From: Mycolicibacterium sp. J2
Lineage (GTDB): Bacteria > Actinomycetota > Actinomycetes > Mycobacteriales > Mycobacteriaceae
NCBI RefSeq assembly: GCF_026240945.1
Contig: NZ_JAPFPY010000004.1
Span: 62,001-126,000 of the forward strand
Length of the DNA stretch: 64,000 nt
Direction: 5' to 3'
Shown: piece after piece, positions 1 to 7,800 of the stretch
Layout: each line of letters opens with the position of its first letter
How positions within the stretch are numbered: position 1 is the first letter of the stretch
The notes under the pieces: generated by a model
What the model was told of the DNA's origin: nothing
What the model saw: only the letters and a program-made list of their open reading frames with translations
Databases searched by the model: none
Position numbers and translations under genes: made by a program

Positions 1-670
1 CCTGCTCGACCGACGAGTGGTAATCGCAGATATCGCGGAAGCGCTGCACCGGTAGCTGTTGCACCAGGTCGGTGCGGATGACGGTGTGCACCAGCGCGCC
101 GGCCCCGGCCGCCAGGGCGTCGAGTCCGGCGCATGGCACCGTGTCACCGGCCAGCACCACCGACGCACCGTCGTGCTCGATACGGAACCCGATGGTCGGT
201 GCCACCGGCCGGTGATCGGTGGGGCCCACGACGATTCGGACCCCGGCATCCTCCCAGACCTGTCCCTCGGTGTGTTCGTGGACCTGCACCGCGGGCGGTC
301 CGGTGATATCGGCGTGATGGGCGATCCGGTAGCCGATATCGTGCGCGAACGCCTTCAGCGTGGCATCGACCACCTCGGCGGTGCCCGGTGGCCCGATGAT
401 CTGCAGTGGCGCCGGGTCCGGGCTGAAGGTGCCGATCCAGCGGGAGATGATCACGTCGCCGAGGTCGGCGATGTGATCGCTGTGCAGGTGGGTGATCAAC
501 AGCGCACTCAGCGCTGCGGCACTCGATCCCGCGGCGGCCAGTCGTTGTAGGACACCACGTCCGCAGTCCACCAGAAAGGTCTGGGTGCCGGCCCGCACCA
601 ACGTCGACGGGCCGGCCCGGTCGGCGTCGGGAATCGGACTGCCGGTACCGAGCAGGGTTACCTCGATCAT
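1..670 (-). CDS. MBL-fold metallo-hydrolase (RNase Z/arylsulfatase-like), 3'-truncated by window edge
   Basis: The protein starts at an ATG (complement of 668-670) and reads [20 protein letters not shown], then runs off the left edge after about 223 residues, so the C-terminus is not seen. The metal-binding motif THLHSDH lies near residue 60, typical of the RNase Z / arylsulfatase branch of the metallo-beta-lactamase superfamily, which holds two zinc ions and hydrolyses phosphodiesters or sulfate esters. A later [10 protein letters not shown] segment fits the second metal-binding region. In H37Rv an MBL protein (Rv2407) sits next to the CBS protein Rv2406c; here a five-gene block separates them. 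The family is certain, the substrate is not: a tRNA 3'-processing role cannot be told from a hydrolase of small esters. Confidence 0.88.
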   Translation of the reverse strand, partial: MIEVTLLGTGSPIPDADRAGPSTLVRAGTQTFLVDCGRGVLQRLAAAGSSAAALSALLITHLHSDHIADLGDVIISRWIGTFSPDPAPLQIIGPPGTAEVVDATLKAFAHDIGYRIAHHADITGPPAVQVHEHTEGQVWEDAGVRIVVGPTDHRPVAPTIGFRIEHDGASVVLAGDTVPCAGLDALAAGAGALVHTVIRTDLVQQLPVQRFRDICDYHSSVEQ

Positions 671-927
671 GGCCTCTACCTAACTCCATTACCGCCGGGT
701 ACGTGGGCTGAATCGCGAGATGCGCCAGCGCGCCCGCCGTTTCAATAGGGTATTGATAGAGAGCGGCGCAATCGGGCTTTGAAGTGGAGATTTGTGGTGA
801 CAGCCTGGATCAACGTTTCTATGAGTCATTTACTACTGCGAAACAGGGTGGCAACAGAACCCGCTTACCGTGAGGTGGTCACGACGACTGTGGCGACCCA
901 ACTGCCTTCCGAGTCACAGGAATTCAC

Positions 928-2328
928 ATGGCAACTTTCATCGAACAACGGACGATCGGCGCTATCCCGGAGGAAGAACGACACGGGCGAGCGTGGCACC
1001 TGCTCCCGCTGTGGTTCTCCCTGAACGCGACGGTGATGGCCGCCACCACCGGTGCCATCGGCATCTCCGTCGGCGCAGGCCTGGTGCCCACACTGATCGC
1101 GATCGTCGTCGGCAACCTCATCGGGTCGGTCTTCATGGCCTATCACTCGGCGCAGGGACCGCAACTCGGCCTGCCCCAGATGATCCAGAGCCGAGCACAA
1201 TTCGGATTCTTCGGTGCGGCCCTGCCCAATCTGCTGGCCATCATCATGTACATCGGCTACTTCTCCGGTGCCGGCGTCATCGGCGGCCAGGCCATCGCCA
1301 GCATCTTCGGGATGCCTACCGCCACCGGTATCATCATCTGCAATGCCCTCACCTGGTTGATCGCCTTCGCGGGCTACCGCGTCATCCACGCCTTCGACCG
1401 CGCCATGGCCGTCGTCTCGGTCTTGGTGCTGGTGCTGCTCTTCGTCGCCGCGATCGGTCACTTCGGCTCGGCACCGCCGGCCGAGAGCCATCCCGGCTTC
1501 GCGAACTTCTTCCTCATCCTGTCGATCGCCGCGAGCTGGCAGATCACCTTCGCGCCCTATGTCTCGGACTATTCGCGCTACCTGCCCACCAGCCAGGGCG
1601 GCGCGAAGACCTTCTGGTACACCTTGATCGGCAGCTGCACGGGCGCGATCACGTTCATGGCGTTGGGTGCCATCGTCGGTGTCTACGCGCTGGACAGTCT
1701 CAGCGCCGATTCCATCGTCTACCTGTCGAGCCTGTCACCGGTCGGCGCCCCCGTCATCGCGATCATTCTGGTCCTGGGCATGATCGGGGCGAACTGCGAC
1801 AACTTGTACGGACCGTACATGGCGGGGTTGTCCACCGTCACCCAGGCCGGCGGCCCGCCCCACGTCTCGCGCCTGGTGCGCGCCGCGGTCACGGGCGGAT
1901 TCGCGCTCCTGGGCACCGCCATCGGCATCTTCTTGTCCGGTGACTTCCTGACCAATCTGCAGAACCTCATCATGCTGCTGCTCTACATGCTGGTGCCGTG
2001 GACGGCGATCAACCTGGTGGACTTCTACCTCATCCACCGCGGCCGCTACGACGTCACCGAGATCGTCGCGATGCGGGGCCGGTACGGCCTGGTCAACTGG
2101 AAGGCCATCGCCACCTATGCGGTCGCCGTCGTCGCCCAGGTGCCTTTCATGAGCTGTGCGCTGTTCGTCGGGCCGGCGGCCAACGCGCTCGGCGGCGTCG
2201 ATATCGCCTGGGTCGTCGGGCTCGTTGTCGCCGGTGGTCTGCACTACCTACTGAACCGCTCGGCAGCCGCCCGGGACGCCGATATCCCCGTCGCCCCGAT
2301 CACCGCGGCCACCACCGTCACCGCCTGA
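928..2328 (+). CDS. NCS1-family cytosine/purine permease-like transporter
   Basis: A 466-residue integral membrane protein of the nucleobase:cation symporter-1 family (cytosine permease CodB, hydroxymethylpyrimidine permease CytX, hydantoin and allantoin permeases). Hydrophobic segments occur throughout, about 12 membrane spans, and the N-terminal stretch with WHLLPLWFSLNA followed by a Gly-rich helix is typical of the family. It is the first gene of a run with 22 bases to the Rieske oxygenase gene, so it probably imports the compound the next three enzymes degrade, a nitrogenous small molecule. The substrate cannot be read from sequence; family members carry pyrimidines, purines, hydantoins or pyridoxine. 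The ATG at 928 follows about 260 bases in which I see no other gene. Confidence 0.85.
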   Translation: MATFIEQRTIGAIPEEERHGRAWHLLPLWFSLNATVMAATTGAIGISVGAGLVPTLIAIVVGNLIGSVFMAYHSAQGPQLGLPQMIQSRAQFGFFGAALPNLLAIIMYIGYFSGAGVIGGQAIASIFGMPTATGIIICNALTWLIAFAGYRVIHAFDRAMAVVSVLVLVLLFVAAIGHFGSAPPAESHPGFANFFLILSIAASWQITFAPYVSDYSRYLPTSQGGAKTFWYTLIGSCTGAITFMALGAIVGVYALDSLSADSIVYLSSLSPVGAPVIAIILVLGMIGANCDNLYGPYMAGLSTVTQAGGPPHVSRLVRAAVTGGFALLGTAIGIFLSGDFLTNLQNLIMLLLYMLVPWTAINLVDFYLIHRGRYDVTEIVAMRGRYGLVNWKAIATYAVAVVAQVPFMSCALFVGPAANALGGVDIAWVVGLVVAGGLHYLLNRSAAARDADIPVAPITAATTVTA

Positions 2329-2350
2329 CCCGCAAAGGAATCGAATCGCC

Positions 2351-3514
2351 ATGTCATTCGACTACTCCCGGCTCGCCGCCACCTGCGCGGTGGAATCGCC
2401 GGAGAACGCCATCACCCTGCCACCGGAGGCCTACGGTAGCGACGAACTCTATGCCGCCGAGGTGGATCGCATCTTCAAGCGGGGCTGGATCCCGTTGTGC
2501 CGCATCGAGCAGCTGCCGGCTCCGGGCAGTTACTACAGCATCGACATCCTCGGCACGCCCCTGGTGGTCACGCGCGACCGCAAGAACGACATCCGGGTGA
2601 TGTCGCGCAACTGCACACATCGCTGGATGGAGGTGTGTAGCGGAGCGGGCGAGGCCGGCGTGCTGCAATGCCCGTACCACCTGTGGTCCTTCGGGCTGGA
2701 CGGACACCTGGCAGGTGCGCCGGAGATGAAACAATCCGCCGGATTCGACCGGAAAGACCATGGCCTCAAGCAGTTCCGGCACGAGGTGTGGAAGGGTTTC
2801 GTGTTCGTCAACTTCGACGGGCAAGCCGCACCGGTCGCCGAGCAGCTCGCCGGCCTGGCGCCCATGGTCGACCCGTACGACTTCGAGAACTACCAGATCG
2901 TCGAACACACCGATTGGGGGGTGTGCGACTGGGACTGGAAGATCATGGTGGACAACTTCATGGAGTGTTACCACCACATGGGGCCGCACCGCGGAACCTT
3001 GGAGGACGAGTTCCCTGCCAAGCTCAGCGCCAACTTCCATGGCGGAAGCTATTTCAGCACCATGGTGTCCAAGCAGGCCGAGGGTTACCCCGCCAGCGAA
3101 CCTTTCATGGCGCCAGGGGCGCCGACGCTGGCGCCCGAACAGAGCCATCAGATCCTGATCTTCATTGCCTACCCGCTGCTGCAGATCTCGCTCGGTCCCG
3201 GCTTCATGTACTGGCTCAAGACACTGCCCGTCGGCGCGGGGAAGGTCGAGATCCACCTCGACATCGCAATGTCACCGGCCGCACTGGCCGCGCCCGACCT
3301 CGACGCCAGGCGCAGCCAGCTGGTGAAGTCCATCTGCGACATCCACCGGGAGGACCTCGATGTGTGTGCGGCCGTGCAGAAGTCGGTTCGCGCCGGCGTG
3401 ACCTCCACCGGACGCCTGTCGCACCTGGAACAACCGCTGTGGGAGTTCTACCGCTACCTCGGGCGCGAACTCGGAATCGTCTCCCAAACCGCCGATCTGG
3501 CCTCCGCAGGCTGA
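2351..3514 (+). CDS. Rieske non-heme iron oxygenase, alpha subunit
   Basis: 387 residues, the usual length for a ring-hydroxylating or demethylating oxygenase alpha subunit. The Rieske [2Fe-2S] site is complete: C88-x-H90 and C107-x2-H110. The catalytic mononuclear iron region is DNFMECYHHMGPH (201-213), giving H208-x4-H213 with upstream D201/N202. The sequence resembles the single-component N-demethylase / quaternary-amine oxygenase branch (choline, carnitine and stachydrine type) at least as well as true arene dioxygenases. No ferredoxin, reductase or beta subunit is encoded nearby, so electrons must come from elsewhere. It lies between the permease and a glutamine-synthetase-like ligase, which suggests attack on an amine-containing substrate. 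Specific activity is inference. Confidence 0.88.
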   Translation: MSFDYSRLAATCAVESPENAITLPPEAYGSDELYAAEVDRIFKRGWIPLCRIEQLPAPGSYYSIDILGTPLVVTRDRKNDIRVMSRNCTHRWMEVCSGAGEAGVLQCPYHLWSFGLDGHLAGAPEMKQSAGFDRKDHGLKQFRHEVWKGFVFVNFDGQAAPVAEQLAGLAPMVDPYDFENYQIVEHTDWGVCDWDWKIMVDNFMECYHHMGPHRGTLEDEFPAKLSANFHGGSYFSTMVSKQAEGYPASEPFMAPGAPTLAPEQSHQILIFIAYPLLQISLGPGFMYWLKTLPVGAGKVEIHLDIAMSPAALAAPDLDARRSQLVKSICDIHREDLDVCAAVQKSVRAGVTSTGRLSHLEQPLWEFYRYLGRELGIVSQTADLASAG

Positions 3515-3525
3515 AAGGACCAGAA

Positions 3526-4899
3526 ATGACCAGCACACTCAACGGGCACGTCCAGCACACCACCGCAAAGGAGATCGCCGAACAACTCCGTTCCGCCGGT
3601 GTCAAGTATGCAGCCATCAGCTTTGTCGACATGCACGGCAAGCCGAAGGCCAAGATGGTTCCGCTGAACCACCTGGGGCAGGCCGCCCGGGGCTCGGAGA
3701 TGTTCACGGGAGCGGCGCTGGACGGCGTCCCCCAGGATGTCAACGACGACGAGGTCGCTCCGCACCCCGACTTGGGTGCGGCGATCATCACCCCGTTCAA
3801 CAAGGAGGTGGCGTGGTTCCCCGGTGATCTGTGGATCGGCGACACCCCGTTCGAAGCCTGCAGCAGGCAGATCCTCAAACGGGTCACCGCCGACGCCGCG
3901 ACGCTGGGCTACACCTTCAACCTCGGCATCGAGACCGAGTTCTTCCTGCTCACCGACGACCGGGTCGGCACGCCGGCGCCGGCCAGCCTGGACGACAACC
4001 TGGACAAACCCTGCTACGACCTGCGCGGCCTGCTGCACAACTATCCCGTCGTCGACGAGATCGTCACGGCCATGAACGAACTCGGCTGGGACGTATACTC
4101 ATTCGACCACGAGGACGGCAATGGCCAGTTCGAGACGGATTTCACCTATACCGACGCGGTGACGATGTCCGATCGGCTGGTGTTCTTCCGGATGATGGTC
4201 GGTGAGATCGCCCGTAAGCACGGTTTGTTCGCGTCGTGGATGCCCAAACCGTTCGCCGATCGCACCGGAAGTGGTGCGCACTACAACATGTCACTGGCCG
4301 GGATCGACGGCACCAACCTGTTCGAATCGACCGACGATCCGCGTGGCTGCGGGCTCTCGGAATTGGGGTACCAATTCACCGCAGGGATCCTGCGGCACGC
4401 GTCGGCGATCTGCGCGGTGATCGCCCCGACCGTCAACAGCTACAAGCGACTGGTCAAGCAGGGCAGCATGTCCGGGCTCACCTGGGCCCCCGTCTTCGCG
4501 TGCTATGGCGACAACAACCGTACGAACATGATGCGCATCCCCAAAGGTGGGGGACGGGTGGAATGCCGGGCGGCCGACAGCGCCAACAACCCTTACCTGG
4601 GTGCCGCGCTGATGTTGGCGGCCGGCCTGGAGGGCATCCGGGAAGGCCTGGATCCCGGTGAGCCCAACCGGGACAACCTCTACAACGTCTCCGAACTGGA
4701 GCTGGCTGCCCGCGGTATCGGGTGGCTGCCCCGGTCCCTCGGCGAGGCCATCGAGGCACTGGAATCGGACCCGTTGGTGCGCACCGTGTTCGGTGACGCC
4801 ATGTTCGATTCGTTCGTGGCCGAGAAACGTGCGGAATGGGACTCCTTCAACGCGCACGTCTCGTCCTGGGAGACCGATCGCTACCTGCGGTTCTGGTGA
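3526..4899 (+). CDS. Type III glutamine synthetase-like ligase (GlnT-type)
   Basis: 457 residues, start ATG with AAAGGA seven bases upstream. Hallmarks of the glutamine synthetase catalytic fold are visible: GIETEFFLL near residue 140 (metal-binding glutamates), GSGAHYNMSL near residue 250 (ATP/glutamate site) and a C-terminal R-rich segment RMRIP-like (NMMRIPKGGGRVECR). The protein matches the group named type III glutamate-ammonia ligase, members of which can gamma-glutamylate amines (methylamine, isopropylamine, ethanolamine, aniline) rather than make glutamine. The housekeeping mycobacterial glnA1 lies elsewhere as a rule, so an amine-activating role in this operon is more likely. It is followed two bases later by an amidohydrolase, the kind of partner needed to remove a glutamyl or amide group. 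Confidence 0.85.
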   Translation: MTSTLNGHVQHTTAKEIAEQLRSAGVKYAAISFVDMHGKPKAKMVPLNHLGQAARGSEMFTGAALDGVPQDVNDDEVAPHPDLGAAIITPFNKEVAWFPGDLWIGDTPFEACSRQILKRVTADAATLGYTFNLGIETEFFLLTDDRVGTPAPASLDDNLDKPCYDLRGLLHNYPVVDEIVTAMNELGWDVYSFDHEDGNGQFETDFTYTDAVTMSDRLVFFRMMVGEIARKHGLFASWMPKPFADRTGSGAHYNMSLAGIDGTNLFESTDDPRGCGLSELGYQFTAGILRHASAICAVIAPTVNSYKRLVKQGSMSGLTWAPVFACYGDNNRTNMMRIPKGGGRVECRAADSANNPYLGAALMLAAGLEGIREGLDPGEPNRDNLYNVSELELAARGIGWLPRSLGEAIEALESDPLVRTVFGDAMFDSFVAEKRAEWDSFNAHVSSWETDRYLRFW

Positions 4900-4901
4900 C
4901 C

Positions 4902-5648
4902 ATGCGGTGGGATGAACTGACCTCGACGCGACTGGCGGCGGCCGTCGCCGCCGACCCGGCCCTGGTGGCGCTCGTCCCCGTCGGCGCCACCGAGCAGCAC
5001 GGGCCGCACCTACCGGTCGGCACCGATACCGTCATCGCCACCGCGGTCGCCGAGGCGGCCGCCGGCGGTGACGGTCCGCCGGCCGTCGTGCTACCGGCAA
5101 TTTCCTACGGCGCCAGCCAATTTCACGGAACCGACTTGGCGGGCACGGTAGCCTTCTCCGGTGCGGACACCGCTGACCGGGCCTACCAGGTGGCGCGTGC
5201 CTGCCTGGACTCCGGACTGCGCCGCATCCTGTTCGTCAACGGGCACGTCGGGAATGCGGCACCGCTGTGGCTGGCCTGCGACCGCTTTCGGCGTGCTCAT
5301 CCGGACGGCCGGATCGGCGTCATGCAGTGGTGGGAGCTGACACCCGAGATCGCGGCCACGGCCACCGCCGACGCCGTCGACTGGCATGCCAACGCCGCCG
5401 AGACGTCGATCATGCTGGCGTTGCGGCCCGAACTGGTCGATACCGACCGATTCGCCGAAGCCGACGATCCCGACCGCACCGCCGGCCTGGTCTTCCGTTA
5501 CTCGGTGGCCCAGGTGTCGACCAACGGGGTGACCGGGCAGCCGTCGCAGGCTTCCAAGGAACTCGGCCTGGCGCTGTGGCGCGATATCGTCACCGCGGCC
5601 CGGGATGTCGTCTCGCGCGCCCGGACCGAGCAACCGCCGCTGCTGTAG
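4902..5648 (+). CDS. Creatininase-family amidohydrolase
   Basis: 248 residues, ATG two bases after the ligase stop, so almost certainly translated from the same mRNA. Metal ligands of the creatininase/formamide hydrolase fold are present: ATEQHGPHLPVGTD (residues about 27-40, with the E, H and D ligands), FVNGHVGN (the usual NGHGGN with V for G) and WHANAAETSIML with the conserved Glu. Family members are Zn or Mn amidohydrolases that open creatinine, hydrolyse formamides of pyrimidine intermediates, or process the mycofactocin peptide (MftE). No mycofactocin genes are near, so MftE is unlikely. In context it may cleave an amide intermediate made by the neighbouring ligase or oxygenase. Family is firm, reaction is inferred. 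Confidence 0.87.
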   Translation: MRWDELTSTRLAAAVAADPALVALVPVGATEQHGPHLPVGTDTVIATAVAEAAAGGDGPPAVVLPAISYGASQFHGTDLAGTVAFSGADTADRAYQVARACLDSGLRRILFVNGHVGNAAPLWLACDRFRRAHPDGRIGVMQWWELTPEIAATATADAVDWHANAAETSIMLALRPELVDTDRFAEADDPDRTAGLVFRYSVAQVSTNGVTGQPSQASKELGLALWRDIVTAARDVVSRARTEQPPLL

Positions 5649-5662
5649 CGATCGGTCCTAGA

Positions 5663-6421
5663 ATGCGTCTCGTGCCCCCTCCCGAGCGCAAGGCGCAGGT
5701 CCGTGCCATCGGCCGCCCGCGCGTGGGGTCGGTATCCGCGGTCGGCGACGGCCCGCCGGCGTCGCCGCGCACGGGAATCGTGAATGCGGCGACGAAACTG
5801 TTCTCCGAGCGCGGTTATGCCCAGACCACGATGAGCGATATCGCCCGTGCCGCCGGGCTGCAGCAGTCCTCGCTGTACTACTGGTTCCGCAACAAGGAGC
5901 AGCTGCTGCAGGAGACGCTCCTGGTCAACCGGGCGCCGCTGAACTTCATCGCCGAAGTGGGTGCGGGATCGGGGTCGCCCGCGGTCAAGCTCTACCGATT
6001 GCTGCGCTTCGACACGATGCAACTGGCGATGTCACCCATCGACTTCAACGAGATCCAGCGGATCGCCTACGAACAGCGCGATGAGTTCCACCAGTTCTGG
6101 ACCGATTACGAGCGCTTGCGGCAGTGGGTGGTCGACCTCATCGGTGCAGCCTTCGGCGAGGGCAAGTTCATCGACTGCGACCGCGAGGAGACCGCGGGCT
6201 TGCTGCTCAACTTCGACGAGGGCGCGCAGAAGCGCACCCGGTTGCACCCGGACCGCGGCGACCGTGCCGAGGAGGCGATCCGGGTCGGGGAGCAGGTCGC
6301 GACCATCGCGGTGCGTGGGCTGCTGAAACGGCCCAGTGAAATCGGGCGAATCACGGCGCAGGCCGCACAGTTCGACGATGCCGCCATCGCCCTGCGGATG
6401 GGCCTGGACGCGACCGACTGA
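5663..6421 (+). CDS. TetR-family transcriptional regulator
   Basis: 252 residues with a classic TetR N-terminal helix-turn-helix: IVNAATKLFSERGYAQTTMSDIARAAG followed by SSLYYWFRNKEQLLQ, preceded by an unusual 35-residue basic tail rich in R, P and G. The ATG at 5663 has an in-frame GTG at 5672 as an alternative start; neither has a strong ribosome binding site. It lies 14 bases after the creatininase gene on the same strand and is probably the repressor of the permease-oxygenase-ligase-amidohydrolase operon, with that operon's substrate or an intermediate as inducer (inference). The C-terminal ligand domain is not recognisable to me. Confidence 0.85.
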   Translation: MRLVPPPERKAQVRAIGRPRVGSVSAVGDGPPASPRTGIVNAATKLFSERGYAQTTMSDIARAAGLQQSSLYYWFRNKEQLLQETLLVNRAPLNFIAEVGAGSGSPAVKLYRLLRFDTMQLAMSPIDFNEIQRIAYEQRDEFHQFWTDYERLRQWVVDLIGAAFGEGKFIDCDREETAGLLLNFDEGAQKRTRLHPDRGDRAEEAIRVGEQVATIAVRGLLKRPSEIGRITAQAAQFDDAAIALRMGLDATD

Positions 6422-6496
6422 GGGGCGGGTCCGGGGCTTTCGTCTCGGGCCGAACCGTCTTACCCTGGTGTGATCCACATCACCATGGGAGGTCCT

Positions 6497-6925
6497 GTGC
6501 GCATCTCCGACGTGCTGAAGAGTAAGGGCGCTGCGGTGGCGACCATCGCCCCGGACACCGCCGTTTCAGATCTGCTGGCCGGCCTGGTCGGCCGCAATAT
6601 CGGCGCCATGGTGGTGGTCGGCCCCGACGGCCCGGTCGGTATTGTGTCCGAGCGCGATGTGGTGCACAAACTCCACGAGCTGGGCGCTGACCTGCTCCGA
6701 CGACCGGTCTCCGACATCATGACCAAGCATCTGGTGTACTGCTCACCCACCGATTCGGTGGACAGCCTGAGTGCGGCGATGACCCATAACCGGGTGCGAC
6801 ATATCCCGGTGCTCGACGGTGGGCGGTTGGCCGGCATCGTCAGTATCGGTGACGTGGTCAAGACGCGGATGCAGGAATTGGAATCCCAACAGGAACAACT
6901 GCAGGCCTACATCGCGCAGGGCTGA
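6497..6925 (+). CDS. Two-CBS-domain protein (Rv2406c-like)
   Basis: 142 residues made of two CBS motifs (about 3-65 and 75-130) and a short glutamine-rich C-terminal helix (QELESQQEQLQAY). The GTG at 6497 was chosen because GGGAGG ends five bases upstream; an ATG at 6485 would sit within that region. CBS pairs bind adenosyl ligands such as AMP, ATP or SAM and act as energy sensors. H37Rv has a 142-residue CBS protein, Rv2406c, at the equivalent position near lepA, so this is probably its ortholog. No enzymatic domain is attached, so it is a stand-alone sensor of unknown partner. Confidence 0.88.
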   Translation: MRISDVLKSKGAAVATIAPDTAVSDLLAGLVGRNIGAMVVVGPDGPVGIVSERDVVHKLHELGADLLRRPVSDIMTKHLVYCSPTDSVDSLSAAMTHNRVRHIPVLDGGRLAGIVSIGDVVKTRMQELESQQEQLQAYIAQG

Positions 6926-6939
6926 ATAGGCTGCACGGT

Positions 6940-7557
6940 GTGAGTGACATCGACGTTCGTCCCGCCGTCCGCGCCGATATCGGGGAACTGTCAAAGGTGC
7001 TCGGCCGCGCGTTCTATGACGATCCGGTGATGGCCTGGATGCTGCCCGATCCGGTTGCGCGGCAGCGCAGGTTGCATCGCCTGTTCGCTGCCCTGACCCG
7101 GTATCACCACCTGTCGCGCGGTGGGGTGGAGGTGGCGTCAGCGGTGCCGACGGGTCCGGCGATCGGGGCTTGTGCGTTGTGGGACCCGCCCGGCGGATGG
7201 CAGCACACCACCGCCGAGGAACTGCGGGCGATGCCCAGCCTGGTGCTGACGTTCGGCCGCACCCTGCGCCGTGGCCAGCAGGTGGACGAGTTGATGAAAC
7301 GTCATCACCCCGAGGAACCGCATTGGTACCTGGCGGTGATCGGCAGTGATCCTTCGGTCCGCGGAAGCGGTCAGGGGCACGCGCTGATACGTTCGCGGCT
7401 GGACCGTTGCGATGCCGAGCACGCCCCGGCGTACCTGGAGTCGAGTAACCCGGTCAATATCGGCTATTACCAACGGTTCGGCTTCGAGGTGACCGGGGAA
7501 ATCAGGTTGCCCGACGGCGGACCCCCGATGTGGCCCATGTGGCGGCAGCCACGGTAG
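6940..7557 (+). CDS. GNAT-family N-acetyltransferase
   Basis: 205 residues starting at GTG 6940, 14 bases after the CBS gene. GNAT features: N-terminal IDVRPAVRADIGELSKVLGRAF, the acetyl-CoA loop SDPSVRGSGQGHALI (the R/Q-x2-G-x-G/A motif, near residue 145) and the C-terminal beta-bulge region NIGYYQRFGFEVTGE. Similar proteins in actinobacteria are annotated simply as GNAT acetyltransferases, so the acceptor is unknown. Its last 19 bases lie in the first copy of a 26-bp direct repeat array, so the repeat overlaps the stop codon. Confidence 0.85.
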   Translation: MSDIDVRPAVRADIGELSKVLGRAFYDDPVMAWMLPDPVARQRRLHRLFAALTRYHHLSRGGVEVASAVPTGPAIGACALWDPPGGWQHTTAEELRAMPSLVLTFGRTLRRGQQVDELMKRHHPEEPHWYLAVIGSDPSVRGSGQGHALIRSRLDRCDAEHAPAYLESSNPVNIGYYQRFGFEVTGEIRLPDGGPPMWPMWRQPR

Positions 7558-7632
7558 GGCAGAGGTGGCGGCAGCCACGATAGGGCAGAGGTGGCGGCAG
7601 CCACGGTAGGACAGAGGTGGCGGCAGCCACGG
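7539..7632 (+). repeat. 26-bp direct repeat array, each unit a short hairpin (about 3.6 copies)
   Basis: The unit TGGCGGCAGCCACGGTAGGG plus CAGAGG recurs every 26 bases at about 7540, 7566, 7592 and 7618, with one or two substitutions and a truncated last copy. Each unit holds an inverted repeat GTGGC-GGCA-GCCAC. The array begins inside the end of the acetyltransferase gene and stops just before the cobalamin riboswitch. It could attenuate read-through into the riboswitch transcript; that role is inference. Confidence 0.9.
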
Positions 7633-7640
7633 AGCGTACG

Positions 7641-7795
7641 TGTCGGGTACAGTGCGCTTGCCGACCAGTAGGGGAATCCGGTGAGAATCCGGAGCTGACG
7701 CGCAGCGGTGTGAGGCGGTACGCCTCGAGTCCGAATGCCTGCGGCCGGTACCGACCGTTGACGGCCTCGCGACCGGGCCCCGCATCGTAAGGAAG
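7641..7795 (+). promoter_or_regulatory. Cobalamin (B12) riboswitch
   Basis: The leader before the first binding-protein gene carries the expected cobalamin riboswitch signatures: the core GGGAATCCGGTGAGAATCCGG followed by GCTGACGCGCAGCGGTG, then the B12-box-like GAGTCCGAATGCCTGCGG at 7726-7744. A ribosome binding site AAGGAAG at 7789-7795 precedes the GTG at 7801, so B12 binding may hide it or stop transcription. This identifies the downstream ABC importer as cobalamin-regulated. Boundaries are approximate. Confidence 0.93.
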
Positions 7796-7800
7796 CCGCC

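Noticed and set aside
671..927. Region upstream of the NCS1 permease, searched for a riboswitch, Cys leader peptide or small gene
   Set aside because: Only a weak imperfect hairpin (GGTGGTCAC...GTGGCGACC near 870-905) and no convincing ORF; no feature called.
870..1943. Long Arg/His/Gly-rich open frame overlapping the permease gene
   Set aside because: It is the shifted frame of the permease (928-2328); composition is typical of high-GC mirror frames and it has no domain or ribosome binding site. The same applies to many long frames antisense to lepA, the mbt genes and nirA.
4902..5648. Creatininase-family protein as mycofactocin MftE
   Set aside because: No mftA-D or other mycofactocin genes occur nearby, and it lies in a catabolic-type operon.
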